Source: G965198795 sp965198795
Lineage (GTDB): Bacteria; Pseudomonadota; Alphaproteobacteria; Rhodospirillales; Casp-alpha2
Assembly: GCA_965198795.1 (NCBI GenBank)
Contig: OZ240674.1
Span: 1,488,001 to 1,552,000 of the forward strand
DNA length: 64,000 nt
Reading direction: 5' to 3'
Position 1 is the first letter of the stretch; each line of letters opens with the position of its first letter. Positions 37,135 to 44,898 of the stretch are shown in pieces. Both the position numbers and the translations under genes were made by a program. Under the pieces are notes generated by a model. The model was not told the origin of the DNA and did not search any database. It saw only the letters and a list, made by a program, of their open reading frames with translations.

Positions 37135-38286
37135 ATGGCGCTCCATTTTAGCGAACAAGAACTGTCCGGACGCCGCCGGGCCGCCTGTGACGCCATGGCG
37201 GCGCGGGGACTCGACGGCCTGTTAATGTTCCGCCAGGAGAGCATGTACTATCTCACGGGCTACGACACCTTCGGCTATGTGTTCTTCCAATGCCTTTATC
37301 TGGGAGCGGACGGCGCCCAAACGCTGCTGACCCGTTCCGCCGATTTGCGCCAGGCGAGGCACACATCCACCATTGAGGATGTCCGCGTCTGGATGGACGC
37401 GCCGGACGCCAATCCCCCGGATGACCTCCGCGCGATTCTGGATGAGCATGGCTGTAGAGGCAAAAAGCTGGGCGTCGAATACGAGGCCTATGGTCTGACG
37501 GCGCGGAACGGCAAACGCCTGGACGCGGCGCTGGATGGGTTTTGCGCGCTGGAAGACGCCTCCATGCTGGTGACGGAACTCCGCGTTGTTAAAAGTCCGG
37601 AGGAAATCGAATACGTCCGGAAAGCCGCCGAATTGGCGGACGACGCCTGGGACGTCGCGCTGAAAACCGTCAAGCCGGGCGATCATGACGGCGTGGTGTT
37701 GGGTCACATGCAAAACGCCGTCTTCCAGGGGGGCGGAGAATATTCCGGCAATGAATTCATCTGCGGTTCGGGCCGCGACGCGCTCTTGTGCCGGTCCCAC
37801 GCCGGGCGCCGCGTGATTGAAGCCAAGGATCAGATCACCCTGGAATGGGCGGGCAGTTACATGCATTACCACGCCGCGATGATGCGCACCATCTGCATCG
37901 GCGGCGCGGACGGCCGTCAACGGCGCATGCATGCGGTGGCGCTGGAGGCGTTGGAAGCGGTGAGGGACGCGGTCAAGCCCGGCAACACATTCGGCGACGG
38001 CTTCGACGCCCACGCCAGAGTGATGGACGCCGCCGGCATGAGGGCGCACCGCCTGAACGCCTGCGGCTACAGCCTTGGCGCGACCTTCGCGCCCAGCTGG
38101 ATGGATTGGCCCATGATGCATCATGGCAATCCCGCGCCGTTCCTGGCTGGGCAAGTGGTGTTCTGTCACATGATCTTGATGGACTCCGACTCGGAACAGG
38201 CTATGACGCTGGGCGAGACGGTTCTGGTGACCGAAATCGGTCATGAGCGGCTGTCCCGCTCCGGCTTGGAGTTGCCGGCGGTCTAG
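37135..38286 (+). CDS. M24 (creatinase/aminopeptidase P-like) family protein
   Basis: A 383-residue pita-bread-fold protein with a creatinase N-terminal domain (GLDGLLMFRQESMYYLTGYDTFGY) and an M24 C-terminal domain (ELRVVKSPEEIEYVRKAAELAD). The positions that carry the two metal-binding aspartates in true aminopeptidases read LEWAGSYMHYHAAMMRT here, with neither Asp present, as in creatinase or DoeA-type (ectoine hydrolase) members. So it is probably a metal-independent amidohydrolase rather than a peptidase. A clear GGAGAA site precedes the ATG. Confidence 0.85.
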   Translation: MALHFSEQELSGRRRAACDAMAARGLDGLLMFRQESMYYLTGYDTFGYVFFQCLYLGADGAQTLLTRSADLRQARHTSTIEDVRVWMDAPDANPPDDLRAILDEHGCRGKKLGVEYEAYGLTARNGKRLDAALDGFCALEDASMLVTELRVVKSPEEIEYVRKAAELADDAWDVALKTVKPGDHDGVVLGHMQNAVFQGGGEYSGNEFICGSGRDALLCRSHAGRRVIEAKDQITLEWAGSYMHYHAAMMRTICIGGADGRQRRMHAVALEALEAVRDAVKPGNTFGDGFDAHARVMDAAGMRAHRLNACGYSLGATFAPSWMDWPMMHHGNPAPFLAGQVVFCHMILMDSDSEQAMTLGETVLVTEIGHERLSRSGLELPAV

Positions 38287-38320
38287 CGCTCCCGCTGGTC
38301 CGTTTCGCCGGAAGGAAGCC

Positions 38321-38395
38321 ATGCCTCACATCATCATTCTGTTTGGTTTGTTTGTTTTGGGTATGCTGTCCACATGCGTGCTTACTGCGGTCTAA
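38321..38395 (+). CDS. Candidate small hydrophobic leader peptide (24 aa)
   Basis: A strong ribosome-binding site (GGAAGGAAG) precedes an ATG that opens a 24-codon frame encoding almost only hydrophobic residues (MPHIIILFGLFVLGMLSTC then VLTAV). Its end overlaps the start of the lipoprotein gene at 38374 by 22 bp in another frame, so translation of the two could be coupled. It is either a small membrane protein or a leader; the evidence is the ribosome-binding site and composition only. Confidence 0.35.
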   Translation: MPHIIILFGLFVLGMLSTCVLTAV

Positions 38396-40008
38396 CGGTT
38401 TGGTGGCCGTTGCTGCTGGCCGCTCTCGTGATCAGCGGTTGCGGCCCTATTCCCATGGCCTTTCCAAAGGCCAAGGACGAGGAAGCCAAAAAGCTGGTTT
38501 CAGACGGTTTGCCGCAAGGGGTTGAAGTGGCCCCCATCGAGGGCGTGCCGGGCCCCATGGCCAGACTGTTGGCCGAATCCACCGCCGGTAATTTCGCGTC
38601 GTTCGATATTCCCTCCGGCGTCCAGCCGTTCGAGGCGGCGCGTTTCCTGCTTCATGGCCGGGCGCCCAGCCGGACCGTCGCGAACGGCAAAGTCGTCATC
38701 CACTGGCAACTGACCGATGTTCAGGGGGGGACAATCGCGGATCTGAATCAGACCGTGAACACGACACAGTTCGAATGGGAATACGGCTCGCCCAAGGTCA
38801 TACGCGAGGTCGGCGAGGCCGCGGCGCGGCGCATCGCGGCGGAACTGGCGGGCAAGGCCCAGGTTCAAGCACAATCGCACCTGCCCCAGGACGGCCTTTA
38901 TATCGAGCCGGTCTCCGGCGCGCCGGGTGATGGGGATGTTTCCTTGACCCGCGCCATTGGAGAAGCGCTTGTCCGGCGCGGCTTCAGCATTACGGGCAAG
39001 AGAAACGCGGCGCGTTATGTGTTAACCGGCGAAGTGGACTTGTCGGCTCCGGAGCGGAAACAGCAATATGTCCGGATCACCTGGACGTTGAGCCATACGG
39101 ACGGCAAGGAAGTGGGGCGCGCGACACAGGAGAACTGGGTGCCCGAGGGGACCTTTGACGGGCGCTGGGGACGCACGGCGCCGCTGATCGCCGCCGCCGC
39201 CGTTGATGGCGTTCATAACGTGATCGAGCATTGGGAGAAGGGATCGCGCCAAGTCGCGCCCTTGCGCGGGAACTTGCTGTTGCCGGAAAGCGCGGACGGC
39301 GGCCTGCCCGAACCTCAAGCGGCGGAAGAGGGGCAATTGCTGGGACGATTGTCGGACAATGCTCTGCCGCCGCCCTTGCCGGACACCGGTTCCCAAACGG
39401 CGGCGGCCATTGATACAGAGCCGGAGGTTTTCTCGCCCAAGGGTCCCCCGTCGGAACTGGACCCGGATGAGGAAGCGGCGGCGGAAGACGCGGCTAAAGC
39501 CCGCGCCGCCGGGCCTCGGCCGGACCTGGGCGCAAACGCGCCCGTCTCCTTCCTGATCGCCGGGATTACGGGGGCGCCGGGGAACGGGGCGAATGTGCTT
39601 CGGGCCGCGCTGCGGCAAGCCCTTCGCTCACGTGATCTCAGCGTATCCGAAGATTTGCGGCAGGCGGGTTATTTGATCGGGGGAAAGGTCGCGATTCTGC
39701 CGTCCGCCAACGGCCGGGAAACCGCTCGTATCGTTTGGGCCGTCGCCGACAGGCGGGGCAAGGTGCTTGGCCGCGCCGCCCAGGAAAAACTAATCGAGCC
39801 GGGCAGCCTGGACGCCGATTGGACGCCAGTGGCGGGCGCCGTCGCCGCAGGGGCTGTCGCGGGGATCGAGCGAATCCTGGGCGACAAAGTGAAACCCTTT
39901 GTCTCGGCAAGGGGGCCTCGTCCCGCAAGCGGTCCGTTACCGCGATTTAATGGGGCACCGGGCGCCCTCCCCGGTGATACTGGCCGCTCGCCGCAGCCGC
40001 TTCGCTGA
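38374..40008 (+). CDS. Lipoprotein with three repeats of one domain
   Basis: A 544-residue protein with a signal peptide and lipobox ISGC (Cys23). Three stretches resemble each other: about residues 62-170, 185-290 and 390-510. Each has a G-x-P/A start, an amphipathic helix (LTRAIGEALVRRGF, VLRAALRQALRSRDL), a strand with hydrophobic alternation (YVLTGEVDLSAP, YLIGGKVAILPS), a central RITWTLSHTDGKEVGRATQEN or RIVWAVADRRGKVLGRAAQEK hairpin, and a closing Ala-rich helix. An acidic, Pro-rich linker separates repeats 2 and 3. I recognise no named family. It probably lies in the periplasm or at the outer membrane. Confidence 0.8.
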   Translation: MRAYCGLTVWWPLLLAALVISGCGPIPMAFPKAKDEEAKKLVSDGLPQGVEVAPIEGVPGPMARLLAESTAGNFASFDIPSGVQPFEAARFLLHGRAPSRTVANGKVVIHWQLTDVQGGTIADLNQTVNTTQFEWEYGSPKVIREVGEAAARRIAAELAGKAQVQAQSHLPQDGLYIEPVSGAPGDGDVSLTRAIGEALVRRGFSITGKRNAARYVLTGEVDLSAPERKQQYVRITWTLSHTDGKEVGRATQENWVPEGTFDGRWGRTAPLIAAAAVDGVHNVIEHWEKGSRQVAPLRGNLLLPESADGGLPEPQAAEEGQLLGRLSDNALPPPLPDTGSQTAAAIDTEPEVFSPKGPPSELDPDEEAAAEDAAKARAAGPRPDLGANAPVSFLIAGITGAPGNGANVLRAALRQALRSRDLSVSEDLRQAGYLIGGKVAILPSANGRETARIVWAVADRRGKVLGRAAQEKLIEPGSLDADWTPVAGAVAAGAVAGIERILGDKVKPFVSARGPRPASGPLPRFNGAPGALPGDTGRSPQPLR

Positions 40009-40067
40009 TTTATATCCCTTGACGGGGGTTCGTGCGCATGGGAATCCGTGCGCGGGTTCGGATGGAC

Positions 40068-40234
40068 GCGGGCCGCGCCGCCGGGGGGACTCGCCTTGAG
40101 TTCAAAAAGGCCCTCGGGAAAAATACGTCACCACGGGCCCCGCCGGGCGCCGGGAGGATCGATCCCAAGGGCTTGTGTTCTTAACAACCCTCTCCGGGCC
40201 AGGCCGGGAACCTCGAACCGCCCGAATCATTACA
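40068..40234 (+). repeat. Copy B of the dispersed leader-like element, upstream of prs
   Basis: The GC-rich hairpin (40068-40089) and the following block repeat the element at 24428-24620 in the same orientation, including the identical 21 bases at 40092-40112. It ends 144 bp before the prs ATG. The surrounding spacer (40009-40378, about 370 bp) has no other supported feature. Confidence 0.75.
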
Positions 40235-40378
40235 TTCGAGCGGCGGGGCGTTTACACTCCGGTCCCTCGTTGATACAGTCCGGCCGCGTTCGTGACAGAC
40301 TGGCGGCGGGTTGAATTACACGCGCCGAAGATTGACGTGTGCTTGCCGCCGATCAAGTTCCAGGGGACTGCTTCTTTC

Positions 40379-41311
40379 ATGAAAATCATCGCCTGCAACA
40401 GTAACCGTCCCTTGGCGGAAGCCATCTCGGCCTATCTGAACCTGCCGCTGACCAAGGCCAGCATCCGGCGCTTTTCGGACATGGAAGTGTTCGTCGAAAT
40501 TCATGAAAACGTCCGGGGCGAGGATGTCTTCGTCATTCAATCGACGTCTTATCCCGCGAACGACAACTTGATGGAATTGCTGGTGACGCTGGATGCGCTC
40601 CGGCGCGGGTCGGCGAAGCGCATCACGGCGGTGATCCCATATTTCGGCTATGCCCGCCAGGACCGGAAATCGGGTCCCCGGACGCCGATTTCCGCCAAGC
40701 TGGTCGCCAACCTGATAACCGAAGCGGGCGCCCACCGGGTGTTGACCATGGATCTTCACGCGGGCCAAATCCAGGGCTTCTTCGATATTCCGACCGACAA
40801 TCTTTTCGCTGAACCCGTCTTCCGCAAGGACATCAAGGTCCGGGAGAACGGCGGTGATCTGGTAATCGTCTCGCCTGATGTCGGCGGCGTGGTGCGGGCC
40901 CGGGGATTGGCGAAAAAACTGGATGCTGATCTCGCCATCATCGATAAGCGGCGCGAGCGCGCCGGGGTGTCCGAGGTGATGAACATCATCGGTGAAGTGG
41001 GCGGCCGCCCCTGTATCCTGGTCGATGATATCGTCGATAGCGCCGGGACTTTGTGCAACGCCGCCGTCGCCTTGAAGGAAGCCGGCGCGTCGGCGGTCTC
41101 GGCCTGCGTGACCCATGGCGTGCTCTCGGGCGGCGCCGTCGCCCGTGTTTCCTCCTCGCCCATGACGCGCCTGGTGACGACCGACAGCATAACGGCGACG
41201 GAAGCGGTCCGGGTCGCTCACAATATCGAGCAACTGACCGTAGCCCCGCTGATCGCGGAAGCCATGAGGCGCATTTCGGACGAAAGTTCCGTCTCCAGTC
41301 TGTTTGATTAA
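40379..41311 (+). CDS. prs: Ribose-phosphate diphosphokinase
   Basis: A 310-residue cytoplasmic enzyme that makes phosphoribosyl diphosphate from ribose 5-phosphate and ATP, the entry compound for purines, pyrimidines, histidine and tryptophan. Motifs: RRFSDMEVFVEIHENVRG, FGYARQDRKSGPRTPISAK, MDLHAGQIQGFFDIPTDNL and the PRPP loop LVDDIVDSAGTLCNAA. The ATG at 40379 matches the family start; the frame opens earlier at 40292. Normal length. Confidence 0.97.
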   Translation: MKIIACNSNRPLAEAISAYLNLPLTKASIRRFSDMEVFVEIHENVRGEDVFVIQSTSYPANDNLMELLVTLDALRRGSAKRITAVIPYFGYARQDRKSGPRTPISAKLVANLITEAGAHRVLTMDLHAGQIQGFFDIPTDNLFAEPVFRKDIKVRENGGDLVIVSPDVGGVVRARGLAKKLDADLAIIDKRRERAGVSEVMNIIGEVGGRPCILVDDIVDSAGTLCNAAVALKEAGASAVSACVTHGVLSGGAVARVSSSPMTRLVTTDSITATEAVRVAHNIEQLTVAPLIAEAMRRISDESSVSSLFD

Positions 41312-41475
41312 GTCGTTCAACCGCCGGCCCGGCGGCCTCGTCACCCGCATGGCTGTTGACCTTTTTCACATGCCGGCGTACAACCCGCACCTTCGCCGTG
41401 GCAAACGGTTCGCGCGGCGTGTTTTGTAGCCGTTCGCACCCCTGGAGGCGGGCGGATTTTTAATGGAGACATGCA

Positions 41476-42132
41476 ATGTCCGAGACGTTGACTCTGACGG
41501 CGGAACCTCGCGAGCGGGCCGGTAAGGGGGCGGCCCGCGCCACGCGCCGCGCCGGTCGTGTGCCCGCCGTGATCTATGGCGATAAAAAAGACCCCGCCAT
41601 GATCTCGCTGGATCCCATCGAACTGACGAAGCAGATGCGGGCCACTGGATTCTTTTCTCATATTTATGAACTGCAAGTCGGGGGCAAGGCCGAGCGTGTT
41701 CTCGCCCGTGACGTTCAGTTCCACCCGGTGACCGACGAAGCGCTGCATGTTGATTTCATGCGCGTCGGCAAGGGCTCCAAGGTGACGGTCAGTGTGGCGG
41801 TTTCCTACGAAAACGAGGAAGCCTGCCCGGGCGTCAAGAAGGGCGGCGTTCTGAACGTGGTTCGAACCGATGTCGAGCTGTCCTGTTCGCCGGAAGCCAT
41901 CCCCGAGGTGATCGCCATCGATCTGACGGGCCTTGAGATTGGCGATTCCATCCGGATCAGCGACGCGAACCTGCCCGGCGGCGTCGAACCAACCATCAAG
42001 GATCGTGACTTCATGCTGGCTTCCATCGCCGCTCCGACCATCGCCGTTGAAACGGAAGAGACGGATGAAGACGAAGGCGACGCAATGGACGTCGAGACCA
42101 CCAAACAGAAGGGCGAGACCGAGACCGGGTAG
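41476..42132 (+). CDS. rplY: Ribosomal protein bL25 (Ctc-type)
   Basis: A 218-residue long form of bL25, the ribosomal protein that binds 5S rRNA. The N-terminal domain has LTAEPRERAGKGAARATRRAGRVPAVIYG and VLARDVQFHPVTDEALHVDFMRV. The C-terminal beta domain (TL5/CTC) follows, ending in an acidic tail (ETEETDEDEGDAMD). The long two-domain type is usual in alphaproteobacteria. It precedes pth by 55 bp and the order rplY-pth-ychF is conserved in many proteobacteria. Confidence 0.96.
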   Translation: MSETLTLTAEPRERAGKGAARATRRAGRVPAVIYGDKKDPAMISLDPIELTKQMRATGFFSHIYELQVGGKAERVLARDVQFHPVTDEALHVDFMRVGKGSKVTVSVAVSYENEEACPGVKKGGVLNVVRTDVELSCSPEAIPEVIAIDLTGLEIGDSIRISDANLPGGVEPTIKDRDFMLASIAAPTIAVETEETDEDEGDAMDVETTKQKGETETG

Positions 42133-42187
42133 GGTATTCCCATTGGGCCGCGCGGTCGGTGGTGGTCTGGATATCAGGAAGGTGTCG

Positions 42188-42817
42188 ATGCTGCTTTTGG
42201 CGGGCCTTGGCAACCCTGGCCCCAAATACGCCGCCAACCGGCATAATATCGGCTTCATGGCGGTGGATGAAATCCACCGCCAATGGGGCCGTTCGCCTTT
42301 CAAAAGCCCGCCCCGGTTCCAGGGTCAGTTGACGGAAACGGACATCGCCGGCGAGAGGGTTCTGCTGCTGAAACCACAAACGTTCATGAATGAGTCAGGC
42401 CGGTCGCTCCAACCCGTCATGCGGTTCCACGGGATTGAACCGGGCGAGGTCGTCGTATTTCATGATGAACTTGACCTAGCGGCCGGCAAACTGCGCATGA
42501 AAAAGGGCGGCGGGCACGCGGGTCACAACGGGTTGCGGTCCATCCAAGCGCACGTGGGCCCGGACTTCCGGCGGGTTCGCATGGGCGTCGGTCATCCCGG
42601 CGACAGGGAAAAAGTCATCGGCCACGTGCTGAGGGACTTCGCCAAGACGGACCGGGAATGGCTGGACAAGATGTTGGACGCATGCGCCCGTCATGTCGAG
42701 TTCCTGGTGAGAAACGATGACCAGCGGTATCAAACGAAAGTCGCACAGGTCATGAACCCGCCCCCACCGCCGCAGACCAGGGCGGCGAACGGTCAAGGAG
42801 AGGACGATGGGGTTTAA
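42188..42817 (+). CDS. pth: Peptidyl-tRNA hydrolase
   Basis: A 209-residue enzyme that releases peptides from prematurely dropped peptidyl-tRNA. GLGNPGPKYAANRHNIGFM holds the catalytic His and a conserved Asn. KPQTFMNESGRS, FHDELDL (catalytic Asp) and KGGGHAGHNGLRSI follow. The start is ATG 42188 (begins MLLLAGLGNPG); the long frame upstream overlaps rplY and is not real. The C-terminal tail is extended and Pro-rich (PPPPPQTRAANGQ) and overlaps ychF by 11 bp. Confidence 0.96.
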   Translation: MLLLAGLGNPGPKYAANRHNIGFMAVDEIHRQWGRSPFKSPPRFQGQLTETDIAGERVLLLKPQTFMNESGRSLQPVMRFHGIEPGEVVVFHDELDLAAGKLRMKKGGGHAGHNGLRSIQAHVGPDFRRVRMGVGHPGDREKVIGHVLRDFAKTDREWLDKMLDACARHVEFLVRNDDQRYQTKVAQVMNPPPPPQTRAANGQGEDDGV

Positions 42818-43907
42818 TTGCGGCATCGTGGGCCTGCCCAACGTGGGTAAATCGACGCTGTTCAATGCGTTGACGGCGACCGCGAACGCGGAGGCCGCCA
42901 ACTTTCCCTTTTGTACGATCGAGCCCAATTCGGGCCGTGTGTCCGTGCCGGACGGCAGGTTGGATAAGCTGACGGATATCGTGGGTCCGAAACGGACCGT
43001 GCCGGCATTCCTGGAATTCGTCGATATCGCCGGCCTCGTCCGCGGCGCGAGCAGGGGCGAGGGCTTGGGCAACCGGTTCCTCGCCAACATTCGCGGAACG
43101 GACGCGATTATTCATGTGCTCAGGTGTTTTGAAGACGACGCCGTCACGCACGTCGAGGGCGGCGTCGATCCGGTCCGGGACGCCGGCGCCGTCGAGACGG
43201 AACTGATGCTGGCCGACATGGAAAGCCTGGAGAAGCGCGTCGATCCGTTGACCAAGCGCGTCCGGGGGCGGGACAAGGAAGCGGCCAAGACGCTTGAGCT
43301 GGTGAACCGCGCCTTGGACGTCCTGAACGAGGGCCGGCCGGCGCGCGCCGCCGAGGTGGCGGATGACGAGCGGAAGGCGTTCGAGATGCTTCAATTACTG
43401 ACCGCCAAGCCGGTTCTCTATGTCTGCAACGTGGATGAGGACTCGGCCGCCGCCGGCAATGCGTTCTCCGCCAAGGCGGCCTCGATGGCCGCCAGCCAGG
43501 GGGCGGAAAGCGTGACGATCTCGGCGGCCATCGAGGCGGAAGTCTCGCAACTGGACTCGGACGAGGAAAAGGCTGAATTCCTGGAAAGCCTGGGCCTGGA
43601 AGAAACCGGCCTTGCCCGCGTCATCCGGGCCGGTTACAGGCTCTTGGGTTTGATCACCTATTTCACCGCCGGGCCGAAAGAGTGCCGCGCCTGGACCATC
43701 CCGGAAGGTTCCAAGGCGCCCCGGGCCGCTGGCGTGATCCACACGGATTTCGAAAAAGGCTTCATCGCCGCCGAGACCGCCGCTTATGCCGATTACGTCG
43801 GGCTGGGCGGCGAGCAAAAGGTCAAGGAAGCGGGCAAAATGCGTCAGGAAGGCCGGGATTACGTGGTCAAGGACGGGGATGTGATGCTGTTCCGGTTTAA
43901 CGTGTGA
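42807..43907 (+). CDS. ychF: Ribosome-associated ATPase YchF/Obg-like
   Basis: A 366-residue Obg-family P-loop ATPase. G1 is GLPNVGKSTLFNAL, followed by NFPFCTIEPNSGRV, G3 DIAGLVRGASRGEGLGNRFL and the coiled-coil domain around residues 130-200. The C-terminal TGS domain contains GPKECRAWTIPEGSKAPRAAGVIHTDFEKGFI. YchF prefers ATP and takes part in translation and stress responses. Overlap with pth suggests translational coupling. Confidence 0.97.
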   Translation: MGFNCGIVGLPNVGKSTLFNALTATANAEAANFPFCTIEPNSGRVSVPDGRLDKLTDIVGPKRTVPAFLEFVDIAGLVRGASRGEGLGNRFLANIRGTDAIIHVLRCFEDDAVTHVEGGVDPVRDAGAVETELMLADMESLEKRVDPLTKRVRGRDKEAAKTLELVNRALDVLNEGRPARAAEVADDERKAFEMLQLLTAKPVLYVCNVDEDSAAAGNAFSAKAASMAASQGAESVTISAAIEAEVSQLDSDEEKAEFLESLGLEETGLARVIRAGYRLLGLITYFTAGPKECRAWTIPEGSKAPRAAGVIHTDFEKGFIAAETAAYADYVGLGGEQKVKEAGKMRQEGRDYVVKDGDVMLFRFNV

Positions 43908-44014
43908 ATGCCGACGCGGCGAACCCGGACCACCTTCCGCCCCCCATGGCGAGCGCGACGAACACCAGGGCACCTTTCCCGTGCTCTCGGCCTGTCATCC
44001 CCGCGCTCTTAATT

Positions 44015-44042
44015 TGTCATTCCCGCTTGCGCGGGAATGACA
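44015..44042. repeat. Perfect palindrome TGTCATTCCCGC with 4-bp loop
   Basis: TGTCATTCCCGC-TTGC-GCGGGAATGACA is a perfect 12-bp inverted repeat. It is the most compact copy of the intergenic repeat family and lies 107 bp after ychF. As RNA it would be a strong hairpin but has no T-run, so it is not a classical terminator. Confidence 0.9.
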
Positions 44043-44098
44043 AGCCGGTTTCATAAGAGATCGTCATACAATCCCCCCGGCGGCGCGGCCCGCCGCGC

Positions 44099-44266
44099 AA
44101 GAACCGCAAAGCGTGGCTTGAATATGATACCGAACTCCACAAAACACGAAACATCGTCGGACGCATGTCCAGCCGGATCAAGGATTGGAGACCACTTTCC
44201 CCGCGAACCTTCCGTTGTCCCGAAACCGTTCTTGTTGCGGCGCATACCGCCGCAACCGCCATATAG
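44099..44266 (+). pseudogene. IS5-family transposase, C-terminal fragment, degenerate
   Basis: One frame reads KNRKAWLEYDTELHKTRNIV, GRMSSRIKDWR and RCPETVLVAAHTAATAI before a TAG. This matches the end of IS5-type transposases (KxRKxxxYDxxLYKxRxxIERMFxRLKDWRR...RCPKTFLSAIALAATVI). The catalytic Glu region is altered (ERMF to GRMS), and between the two blocks the frame is degraded. Preceding bases (about 44071-44096) share a GC-rich motif with 24428-24450 and, inverted, 40068-40089. Confidence 0.65.
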
Positions 44267-44303
44267 TTCTTATGAGGCCATGCTCTAAGTACCAGGAAAG
44301 GCG

Positions 44304-44885
44304 TCAGGCTTGCCCCGTGAACGTAAAGCTTTTGATGATGGCTTCCACCGCTTCCAGGCCCCGGTCAAAATAAACCAAGCGTGTTCCGCGATAGACAACG
44401 CCATACAGTTTACCGTCCTTCTCCGTGGCGACGTAAACGCCTTTATACTCAAGGCCTGATTCGATGAACCCGATGAATTCAACACGAATGGCGGGCCGGC
44501 CGCCGAGGGCCGCCGCGCCCAGGGATGTCTCTTTGTAGTTCTGGAAGCCGGATTTCGTAATCGAGCTTTCAATAAATTCACGAATCTCGATCGGCGTCGA
44601 GTTGGTCTTGTATCGAGGCAGATCGTCTTCATCTTGACCCGGATTGGCGCCGAACAGCACCCCATTGTCCTCAAGACCGGAAATCAAAAACAGTTCCTGA
44701 AGCTGAGGGCCGTCGATGGTCCAGCGCTCACCTTGCGACCCGGGACCCGTGAATTTGTTCCATGCGATCGGCGTAGAGACCGCCGCGCCGCCATCAAGCT
44801 CGACCCTTTTCGGCTCAACGAGAGAGAATCGGGCGCATCCGGCCGTGAAAACCGTCAGAACCAGAATTGAAAGAAGCCGTTTCAT
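44304..44885 (-). CDS. Putative lipoprotein (193 aa), third gene of the M48 cluster
   Basis: The signal peptide is followed by lipobox FTAGC (Cys17). The mature part contains GGAAVSTPIAWNKFTGPG near the start and a C-terminal domain with alternating strands (IRVEFIGFIESGLEYKGVYVATEKDGKLYGVVYRG). It ends with AVEAIIKSFTFTG, the pattern of proteins whose last helix packs on a beta sheet (PsbP/Mog1-like fold possible). No family name is claimed. It starts 13 bp after the M48 protease stop, so it is probably in one operon. Confidence 0.75.
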   Translation of the reverse strand: MKRLLSILVLTVFTAGCARFSLVEPKRVELDGGAAVSTPIAWNKFTGPGSQGERWTIDGPQLQELFLISGLEDNGVLFGANPGQDEDDLPRYKTNSTPIEIREFIESSITKSGFQNYKETSLGAAALGGRPAIRVEFIGFIESGLEYKGVYVATEKDGKLYGVVYRGTRLVYFDRGLEAVEAIIKSFTFTGQA

Positions 44886-44898
44886 GGGAATCCATACC

